Shown: positions 23,801-34,700 of the stretch, one piece after another
How the letters are laid out: each line of letters begins with the position of its first letter
How positions within the stretch are numbered: the first letter of the stretch is position 1
From: a virus
IMG/VR virus record: IMGVR_UViG_3300030117_004212
Location: 6,765 to 42,105 of that record
Length of the DNA: 35,341 nt
Direction: 5' to 3' (one strand)
The notes under the pieces: model-generated
Told to the model about the DNA's origin: nothing
Seen by the model: only the letters and a program-made list of their open reading frames with translations
The model's database searches: none
Position numbers and translations under genes: made by a program

Positions 23801-25711
23801 ATGGCAATACCAAATTTATTTCAAAAATCAGATGCTAACTTAGCCGCTATGGCTTATAAAATGACAGCTGCACAAAAACCTGCAGACATGAGTAGAGTAT
23901 TTGAAAGAATGGCTAATAGTTACGATAGAACGATGCAAGCCACAACACAAGCTTGGGGAAAAGTAATACAGTCAGTAACACCATTACTTGAGCATGCGGG
24001 ACAAAACTTCGCTTATAATAGAAAAATGATGGCAACGGGGGAAGCTACCTACTTTCAAAACGATGATAAAACTAATATGTTTATGGATGGTTTTACGCGT
24101 ATGGTTCCAAATAAAAAATATGTAGACCCAGATCCAGATGGATTAAAATATAAACAATATCAAGCTACAATGATTGGCGCTGGAAATGAAAATCTTATAA
24201 TAAGTGAAGATGATTGGAAAAATCAGAACTCGACAGAGCCAAAGGAAGTTGAAGAACATTTCATGGGTTTAAATGAAATATCAGATGAACTACGTAAAAC
24301 ATGGACACAAGGAAAACCTCTTAGTAAAGAAAATAGAGCTAGAAGATTAGAACTTCAAAAATTAAAGGAACAAAGATTTGGTGAAATAAATTTAATAGAA
24401 AATGGATTAAAAACTTTAGGTCAAACAATGGCTGCTGGAAATTATAGCGAACAAGCGTTACATTTGAAAAGTAATGATGCTAGATTATTAGCAGCTAGTA
24501 GCGCGATGTTTAATCCCTCTGGTATGACATCTGAAGGTGAATTTGCAGGCGATTATGTTGATTTTGGCCGTGATAAATCAGGAAGATTAACTCTTAATTT
24601 ATATAATAAAAATGGCCAGCAAGTATTAAAAGATCCATTAAAAGGAGGTCCAAATAGTCCACCCGTGTCTATAGCAGCAGATGAATTACCAACTTTATTA
24701 AAGCCAAAAATGACATCACAACAGTTGGCCCCAATAATGCAGGGAACAAAAGTACTTGTAGAGACCTTGTCAGAACCAGGTGCCAATACTCAAGCTGCTA
24801 ACGACGCTTTTGACGCTAGATGGAAGCAAATGGACTTAAGTGGTGATGCTTTACTTACTTTCGCGACTACAGAGACCGGTATATATGAGGGTCAAAGTTC
24901 TAGTATACTTAACCAAGCACTAGGTAATGATGGCAAGGGAGGTAAAATATCGGCAACAATATGGACTGGATTGTCAGATGTATTAGATCCAGGAGATGAA
25001 CCAGATAGTTTGAAAGTCCCAATTGATCCAAAAACTAATCAACCACTCGATATTGATCTTGGACCAGATGGAGTTTTTAATCAAGACGACTTACTGAGAG
25101 GCGATAAGGTTGGCGCTGCTAATTACACTAAAATAGTATCTATGTTAACAAATCCAGATGATACTTTTTATGATGAGAGAAGAACTAACCAATGGTTAAG
25201 AGAATCTTTAAAAGCAGTATTAGGTGAAAGAGCAAAAGTAAATAGAGGTGAAAAACTAGCTAGATATAGCTGGTGGGGAGAAATGAATACAAACGCAGAA
25301 AGACATTCACAAGCAGTTGGAAATAATTTATTAACCGCGATTCGAGCTGGTAATATTGATAATTTAGTGCTACCACCATCGGGAAAACGTGGTAAAACAG
25401 GTGTATTGAAATGGATAGATGTAAAAAACGAAGACCGTGGAATGCAACTAGTAAGAGATGGAGAAGATCCTATAAAATTCAATCACAAAAGCAACAAAGA
25501 TATTGTAAGTCTAATGTTACACGAAGGCGTGTTGCAACCTCATATCAACATGATGATGAAGATAAAAAATCCTAATACAGACGAGGTGATGTTTGATTTT
25601 AGACAAGAAAATCCACTATGGGGAGCTGCGCAAGGTGTTCAAAGTGGTTTTGGTGGAGATGGTGCTTTTAAAGATTCAAATGCGTTACTTAATGATTTAA
25701 TAGGAAATTAA
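23801..25711 (+). CDS. Probable internal virion/ejection protein
   Basis: I do not recognise a named family for this 636-residue protein. It starts one base after the upstream stop and ends six bases before the 3147-residue giant. Residues 1-85 are helical (NLAAMAYKMTAAQKPADMSR, then QATTQAWGKVIQSVTPLLEH). About 150-230 is charged helix (ENRARRLELQKLKEQRFG). The middle is mixed. An EF-hand-like loop (DLGPDGVFNQDD, 419-430) may bind calcium. The C-terminal 180 residues are alpha/beta with DERRTNQWLRESLKAVLGER and a late IVSLMLHEGVLQPHINMMMK. There is no signal peptide or membrane span. Its place as the second gene of three corresponds to T7 gp15, an internal core protein ejected with DNA; sequence alone does not prove that. 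Confidence 0.65.
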   Translation: MAIPNLFQKSDANLAAMAYKMTAAQKPADMSRVFERMANSYDRTMQATTQAWGKVIQSVTPLLEHAGQNFAYNRKMMATGEATYFQNDDKTNMFMDGFTRMVPNKKYVDPDPDGLKYKQYQATMIGAGNENLIISEDDWKNQNSTEPKEVEEHFMGLNEISDELRKTWTQGKPLSKENRARRLELQKLKEQRFGEINLIENGLKTLGQTMAAGNYSEQALHLKSNDARLLAASSAMFNPSGMTSEGEFAGDYVDFGRDKSGRLTLNLYNKNGQQVLKDPLKGGPNSPPVSIAADELPTLLKPKMTSQQLAPIMQGTKVLVETLSEPGANTQAANDAFDARWKQMDLSGDALLTFATTETGIYEGQSSSILNQALGNDGKGGKISATIWTGLSDVLDPGDEPDSLKVPIDPKTNQPLDIDLGPDGVFNQDDLLRGDKVGAANYTKIVSMLTNPDDTFYDERRTNQWLRESLKAVLGERAKVNRGEKLARYSWWGEMNTNAERHSQAVGNNLLTAIRAGNIDNLVLPPSGKRGKTGVLKWIDVKNEDRGMQLVRDGEDPIKFNHKSNKDIVSLMLHEGVLQPHINMMMKIKNPNTDEVMFDFRQENPLWGAAQGVQSGFGGDGAFKDSNALLNDLIGN

Positions 25712-25717
25712 TAATAT

Positions 25718-28700
25718 ATGACCGAGCAAGAAATAAGAGCCAGAGTTCAACAAATGAAAGACGCTAATATTCCAAGAGAGCAAATCGAGGAATGGGTTAG
25801 GACTGTCCTGCGTGAATTAGAAGAGCAAAGACAGAAAACAGATTCTACGTGGCAAAATATTGGTACTCCAGCTCGAGAAAGTGTATTAAATCAAAATGTA
25901 AATGTAGTAGAAAAGGAAGAAGAAGAAGCTGAAATTAGTACTGGACCTGGTTCTAATGAGCCAATTAAAAATATTGCTGGATTTAATCTTGCTAGGGAAT
26001 ATTTTAAAGAAGGTATTATAAATCAAGATACTGGAAAACCTTGGACTACAGAAGAGGCTAAGGAAGATGTTAAAAGAAGAAGACAATTAAAACCAAGCAA
26101 GGATTATGGTTTAACAACTCAAACTTTTGCAACTGATGAAGGATCTATCGATATAAAAACAGTTGACAAAAAATCACTAAAACCAGTAGATGAAGAACGA
26201 ACTAGTATAAGACCTATTGGAGACGCTGAGTTGGCAATGGAAGAAGAAGAAGCTGAAACTTTTTACAACAATACATACGGTTCTTTAGGTTTTACATTTA
26301 CACAAGGACTCGGTGGTGATAGAATAAACGTGAAACATGAAAACGATCCAGGTGGCGGTGTAACTATATCTCACGATCAATGGACTACTTTAGGAAATCC
26401 TGCTTTAAAGGAAAAGTTTAATAATTATTTAAATCAATACGCTCCAAACCCATCTCAAGAACAGATAGATAAAACATGGAGATTACCTACCACTGTTGAT
26501 AATGTTATAAGTAAATCTAATAAAAAGCTCACGAATGATGAGAAAAACAAAATTAACGAGAAGGCTAAGAATGCTATAGATAGTAAAGGTAATCAACAAA
26601 AGCTTGCTGATTGGCTTGAAAAACAATCAAAAATATGGCGCTCTATTCCTTCGGTAGGTGGTACGCAGATTGCAAATAAAACTATTTCAAAAATGTTTGA
26701 TATAGCGTCTGGAGTATTTGATCAAAAAGGTGAGGCTACTTCAAAAGCTATGGAATATTTTGCTGATAAAACAAATCCAAAATCTCCTAATTATGATGAA
26801 AGATTTGCACAAAATTGGCCGTTAATGTCAAAAGAGATGCAACAGAAAGCTATTAGAGATAGAGCTTTGATGGAAAAAAAGAAAGAGTTGACTAAAAACG
26901 AATTGAAGAAAGGCGTTAACGAGTATTTAGAAAATTTACCGGGGATATGGGGTTCTGAGGAGAAAGATTACGCTGAAGCAAGAGCAAAAGAAAGGGAGAC
27001 AGAATTGACTGCTAACTATAAAGAGAACATGGCTAACTTTCAAAAAGTAAGAATACTTAACGAATCCTACAATCAAGAAGTACTTGATTATAATTCCCTA
27101 GCTAAAGATGTTTTGAAAAATCTTGAGAGTGGTCAAGCGGAGCAAGAGTTAAAAAGTTACGCAACTGCTCTTATGGCTCACTATCAACAAATGGTTGATA
27201 ATGGTGAAATTTCTGCAGAAGAAGCAAACTCTAAATACAAAGCAGAAGTACAAGAACGAATTAATATATTAGAAAGTGACGCTAAAGGCAAACTTAGCAT
27301 GTTAACACAGGCTGGAACGGCGTTAGAAGAAAAGAAAAATCTTATTAACGAACTACGTGAAGATTACAAAAAGGAATTTAAAGAACTAGAAGATATATCT
27401 GTAGCTAGAGATTATCTTGACAATATAAATAGTGGTACATTAAATTTATTAGCAACACTTGGTACTAGTACCGAAGATTTAGCAGGTTCATTTATTCATC
27501 TTTCTGGTTCTTTACAAAAAGGGGGTTTAGATTTAATAGCGCGTGGTATATCTCAATTAGATAGCGTTGATAAAGAAAATGTTAAAAACCATCCTTATTA
27601 TCAAATGTTTGATAAAATGACTGATGGTCAAATATATTTAGGGGATTACTTGAAAAAGACATCTGCTGAGCACAAGGAGCACCTAAAAGATTTGCCAAAA
27701 GGATGGAACAACGTGGCGGAAAAAATGTTAATTGGTGTTGCCGAAAACGCTCCTCATTTAGCTTTGGCTGCTTATACTGGAGGAGGTTCTATAGCTGCAA
27801 ATATGGCTGTCTTTGGTATATCTGGAACTGGCGATAAGCATTATGAAATGCTAAAAGAAGTAGAAAGAGGAGAGAGAGAATATACTACTACCCAAATGAT
27901 TTTAGCTCCACTAGCGCATGGTGCTTTTGAATCTATAACGATGATTCCAGAAATTTACATGATGCGTGGTGCTTTGAAAAATACCAACAAATTTGGTGGA
28001 CAAAAAATTGACGTTGCTAATAATCCTACTTTTTGGGGTAGCGTTGGTGCAAAGGTTTTAGGTTATGGAGGAACGCTAGGAAGAGGTATTGGCATGGAAC
28101 TCCCACAGGAGACAGTAACACAAATAGGACAAAATTGGACTAGAAAATACTTACAAGGTGAGGAGGGTGTACATTTGTCTGATGGTTTAGACGCTGATTT
28201 CTTTATAAAAGTTGTTGGCTCTACCGGTGTGTATAGCACGGCACCAACAGCAGTACAAGGAAGTTTATTACTAGCTAATGGAATGTATCTTGAATCAGAG
28301 CAAGTACAAATGATGAAAAACTCTGATAATTTAGTAGATATAACTAGTAGCATACATTATATTGAAAAGCAATTAGAGAAATTAAATCCTAATGATCCTA
28401 ATTTCAAGAAGCTAACTAGTCAAAAACAAGATTTAGAAACCAAACTTAAAGATGCAAATCTAGAAAGCGAAACTCTTATTGGTAAAATCTTAAATAGATT
28501 TGGAGCAATGAGTACTAATTCTGTTAATAAATTAAGAGAATTTTCAAAGCAACAATCTAAAATAAGAATTGAGGCTAACAAGATAAAAGCTGATAATGAT
28601 ACTTATACAACAACTGAAAAAAGAGAAAAACTTGAAAAACTTCAAGATCAATTTAATGCTATAGAAGATCAAAAAGCTAAAATTATTAATAATAAAAATA

Positions 28701-31700
28701 AGTATAAATTAGAGCATGGTAATAGAATACGTGATTTAGAAAAAAAGGCTCTTCAAAATTTAAAAGATAAAAACAAAGGTAAAGAACCTACACAGGAACA
28801 AATAGAAAAAGAAGCGGAAAGAATATTTGATGAAGGTAACTATGATTCAGATGCAAGAGTTGATGAAGCGAAGATAGCTGTAAATGATAATATAAAGAAA
28901 TTTGAAGCACAAGCTGTAATAGACAAAATAAATAAAATAGACCCAAGCTTACCCGTGGAACAGTTTGAGGCGAGTACATTAGAGGAGGCTATAGAGTGGT
29001 TAACGCAAAACTTAAAAGAAAAAGGTTTGTCTGAAACAGAGATAAACGAACAGCTTGAGCAGTTAACAGAAAAAAGTTGGAGCGCTAAAATAGGTGAGGG
29101 AGCTTCTGCCTATATATTTACGCCTAAGGCTAAAAACAAAGATGGAAAATACGTTGCTGATCCAAAGACTCATGAATTTGACAAACACCAAATATCTATA
29201 ATAAATACCGAAAGGCAAAAAGCCGGTGGAAACTGGACGGCTAGAGGTCACGAAATTTTACATGCTATAGTTTTTAAGGCGTTCAAAGCGTCCGGAAAAG
29301 CATTCAAGCCAATGGCTGAAGCAATGTTAGATAGATTAGAGCAAACAGATATTATGGGTCACGAATGGTTAATGGGTACTGTTAACGATAGGATTAAAAC
29401 CGGAAAAGTACTAACATCTGAAGTTGCTGGCGGTGGAGGTAGAATGGTAGCGTATATGGATGATAATGGAAACCCTACTGATGCTTATTATGAAGAAGTA
29501 GTAATGGCTATAGCTGACGGTATGCGATTAGGTACAATAAAAAGAACACCAGCTATTATTTCTAGAATACGAAAAGGACTTAAAAGAGGTTCTGATCAAG
29601 CTGGAATATCAAAAGATAATCAAGATTTAATGATTAATGATGCTCAAGACATGCTTGATATATTAGCAGATTATGGAACTAGTTTAAAAAAAGGGGAGGT
29701 ATCTAAGGGCGTAGAAAGTTTATTGAAAGGTAAATTTAAAATATCTCAAGATCTAGATGTTGCTCAACAGAAAAAAGATAATGAAGCTATGAGAGCCAAA
29801 GCTTCTATGGATATATTGTCTAAACCAGCTAGAGAAGCGTTAAACGCTGCTACGGACGCTGCTAGAGCCGTTAAAGCCGGGAGTGTTAATCAAGCGTATC
29901 AAGATCATATTGACGGCAAGATAGACTCATTTACCGCTTTGAATAGAATAGGAGAAGCTTATGAACCTATGGTAAATAGAGCTATAAAACACTTTGAAAA
30001 TGAAAATAATATAACGTTTGACGAGTTTGAAAGAGATACTTTTAAATTTGAATTCTTACATAGTTCTCGTGGCGTTAAGGGTTCTTTGTTTAGAGATCCT
30101 AATAAACCAAAAAAAGTAATATATACACCAGCGGAAGGTAGAACTCCAGCTAGATATTTAAATGGTTTACTGCCTCAACGTATGATTGAATTTAGTATAG
30201 CTGCCATACCTGATTTAGATGCAAAATATGCTACAGATGTGACGGCTTTAAAAGATATGGAAGCAGCAGAAACAGCTGAAATGACTATTGATCAAGAGGT
30301 TGAGGCTAAAAGAGATAAAAGAGATTTAAAAGATGTTGATGTAATTAATGACAAAGTTATTAGTAAAATTAAAAACGGTATATCATCTATTATTAAAAGA
30401 GGGTTAGCAGATCCTTTATTATCAGCAGAACAAATACTTGACAACATAACGTCTACTATAGAAAAGGAATATTCTAAAATCATCCAAAAACAAATGGGTG
30501 AAATAAATTCAGAAGGAGATAGGGTTATACCTAGTGAGGAATACAAAACTTTTCACGATACTAACTTCGAGACTATAGTTAAAGGATTACCTATAGTAAC
30601 TATTAAAAAGAAATATAGTAAACTTTTTAATATAACTAAATTAGCTAGGGAAGATGACAAAAAAGTAGATCCTATAACTGGAAAAGTTACATATCCTGGG
30701 AAAGGTATATTTGAAATAAAAGCCATTCCTAAGGCTAAATTTGGTAGTTATTTTTTAAATGGTAAACTAACAACATTAAGAGCTAGACAAAAAGCTTTAG
30801 CGGCAGAAATAGCACGATCTCTAGCTGAAGATGTCACATATGAGATTGCTAAAGATCCAGAGGTTATAGCTAAAATCCAAGACATGCAGCAGCTTCAAGG
30901 ATTTTCTTCTATGGTTGGTATTGAAAATGAAATTAGAGAAATAGCTAATCAATTAGATAAAAAGAAAACTGAACGAGCTAGTTTAGATGTTGTTAAGCTT
31001 TCTAAAGATATTGCTAATCTATCAGAGATAGAAAGAAAAAAGTTTTTTGATGGGTTAAAAGATTTGGGCGGTGCTTATGCTAAGTTTGGTAATTACGAAG
31101 ATGCCTTTAACGAGGTTTACGGTAAAGATGCTTTCGGCAAATACAGACAATCTATTATAGATGATATGACTGAGTATATGCGTATTTATGATAAGGCTAA
31201 AACAGCATATGATGTAGCTGAAAAAGTAATACCAAAAACATTTGAGGATTTTGTCACGGAAGAAATAGAAATTCTTAACGATACAAAAACATTTAGAAAC
31301 ATGTTGGGATTATCTAGAGGTAGTTTAGATTTTCAAGATTTAGATCAATTAGATAATGTAAGAAAGGCTATAAGAGAAATAGCTAAAGATAAAGATATAA
31401 GTATAGATGAAATTATAAGATTTCTTCCGTTTTTATATGGAACAGGTAGAATTGGTGGTACTTCCGCGGTGCAGAGTAAATATGGTTTAGAACGTAGAGA
31501 CGCTGATTATTGGTTTGATAAAATAGATAAAGAAAATAAAAAAGAAACTCCAAACGAAGCCAAAATACAAAAATGGAAGAAAGCAATAGAAGAGGGTAAA
31601 GAACCAGTTAAACATCCATATGGTATTTTCGAAAGTCAAGCTGATTTTCAAGATTTTGTTTTAAAAGGTTTGAAAGGATATGAAAAGGGTTATAAAAGTA

Positions 31701-34700
31701 AAATACCACCTAATGCAGCTCAAAACGTTGGGATTGTAAATAAAGATTTTAATTACGAAGACAATTTAGCGTCAGCAAAAAGAAATAAAAAGTTTTTGAA
31801 AAAACTAGCTGATGTAATGATAAAACTTGAGAAAAAAGGTATTATCACTAAAAATGATATTGGTATGGTACAAATGTCTTTAGGTAATGGTGGCATGAAA
31901 ACACCCTTAGCTACTGCCGCACAAGTTCAATATATGACAAATGATGGTAAAAAAACAAGTGGCACGCATATATACGAGCATTTAGTACCAAGAAGAGTAA
32001 TAAACATGGCTATGGTTAGTTATATAGCGGGAACTGTTAATGAAAATCAATTTACTAAATTATTAGATGATTTTGCCGTAGCTATTATACCTAGAAAACA
32101 GGCTGATATAGTTGATCAATATTATAAAGATTCTATGCCTGCTGATTGGATATTGGGTAAAGATATATTAAATAGATATTTTAATATAAAGACTTTTGGG
32201 GATATTAATATTCCTTTAACAGATTTTTCAACCGGTAAAATTAATGCTAAATCACAAGCCTTTGCGGACGCTGCTAGTTTATTAAAAAATCAAGTTAAAC
32301 AATCAAAAGACTTAAGTAAAGCGATTGAGCAATCTAGAACAATAAAAGAACCCCGTGGTATTACGGTATTAGATTTTGATGATACGTTGGCAACGAGTAA
32401 ATCTAAAGTTATTTCTACGTCGCCAGATGGTATTGTTAGAAAGCTAACGGCTGAAGAATTTGCTAAAGAAGGCGCTGATTTATTAGAGCAAGGGTGGAAA
32501 CATGATTTTTCTGAGTTCAATAAAGTTGTGGACGGAAAGATCGCTTCTTTATTCAACAAAGCAATGAAGCTTCAGGGTAAATTTGGGCCTGAGAACATGT
32601 TTGTATTGACAGCTAGACCACAAGAATCTGCTCAATCTATATATGACTTTTTAAAAGCTAATGGTTTAAATATACCATTAAAAAATATAACTGGTCTAGC
32701 TAATTCTACGCCAGAAGCAAAGGCTCTCTGGATTGCTGAAAAGGTTGGTGAGGGTTATAATGACTTTTATTTTGCTGATGATGCTTTACAAAACGTGCAA
32801 GCTGTTAAAAATATGTTAGATCAATTTGATGTTAAATCTAAAGTTCAACAAGCTAAAGTTAAGTTTAGTAAAGACATGAGCGATGACTTTAATAATATAC
32901 TAGAAGAAGTAACTGGCATTGATGCTGAGAAACGTTTTTCAGATGTTAAAGCTAGAAAACGTGGTGCTAGCAAAGGTAAGTTTAGATTTTTCATACCACC
33001 ATCACATGAGGATTTTGTAGGTTTACTTTATAACTTTATGGGCAAAGGTAGAAAAGGTGATCAACATAGAGACTTTTTCGAACAGGCTTTAGTTAGACCA
33101 TTGAATAGAGCGTATAGAGAGATAGATACAGCTAAGCAGGCTATAGCTAATGATTATAAATCTTTAAACAAACAATTTCCAGATGTTAAAAAGAAATTAA
33201 CAAAAGCTACTCCTGATGGTGATTTTAATTTTCAAGATGCTATAAGAGTATATTTGTGGAATAAGCATGGTTATACAATACCTGGCTTATCTGCAACAGA
33301 TCAAACTAAACTATCTGAATTAGTAATGAACGATCCTAATTTACAAGCTTACGCTGAAACATTGAACATAATATCTAAGCAGGAAGCTTATGTAGACCCA
33401 GGTCCAAACTGGGAAACTGGTAATATAAGAATAGATTTAGTAGATGCTACCGGTAGAGTTGGAAGGGCGGGTTACTTTGCTGAATTTAATGAAAACGCTG
33501 ATTTAATATTCTCACAAGAGAACTTAAACAAGATAGAAGCTGCTTATGGTAAAAACGTAAGAGAAGCATTAGAAGACATGCTTCATAGAATTAAGACTGG
33601 TGTTAATAGACCAAAAGGTGCTAGCGCTACGCCAAATATGTTTATGAACTGGTTAAATGCTTCTGTTTCTGGAGTTATGTTTTTTAATACTAGATCAGCG
33701 TTGTTACAGCAAATGTCTAATGTAAACTTTTTAAACTTTGCTGATAATAATATATATGCGGCGGCTAAAGCTTTTGCTAATCAACCTCAATACTGGAAAG
33801 ACTTTGCAATGATATTTAACTCAGACATGTTAAAGCAAAGACGTGGTGGATTACAAACAGATATTAACGGTGCTGAAATGGCAGAGGCTATTAAAAAAGC
33901 TAGACCAGGTAATTTGTTTGATCAAGTGGCTATTATAACTGGTAAAGCATTAAAACTAGGATTTTTACCTACACAAATTGGTGACAATATAGCTATTGCT
34001 ACTGGTGGCGCTCCTTTTTATAGGAACAGAGTTAATAAATATATTAAAGATGGTTTGAGCAAAAAAGAAGCTGAAGATAAAGCTTTTGTTGATTTACAGG
34101 ATATAACAAATGCTACTCAGCAGTCAGCAAGGCCTGATATGACTTCTGCACAACAAGCAGCGTGGGTGGGTAAATTAATCTTAAACTTTTTAAATACACC
34201 ATCTCAATATAATAGAATAATTAAAAAAGCTGGATCTGATATTAAGAATAGAAGAATTACCCCGCCTAATACCAATCAAATGCAAAGCGATATGTCTAAT
34301 ATGTCTAGAATATTGTATTACGGCGCTGCGCAAAACTTAATATTCTATGGTTTACAAACGGCATTATTTGCGGTTATGTTTGGGCTAGAAGATGACGACG
34401 AAGAGAAAAGAGCTGAACAGGTATTAAAGAAAAAAGAAAGAGTTATTAATGGTGCTATAGATACTATATTAAGGGGCTCTGGTATATACGGTGTTGCTGT
34501 TTCTACTATAAAAAACATGATAATAAAGTTTTTAGAACAAAGAGAAAAGAAATACAATAAAGATGAAAGTGCTGTATTAATGGAAGCATTGAATTTCTCA
34601 CCTGTTGTTGGTATTAGAGCTAGAAGTATTGTTAATGCTGAAAAAACCGTTAATTATAGTAAAGATATTATAAAAGAAATGAGTACGTTTGATATTGATA

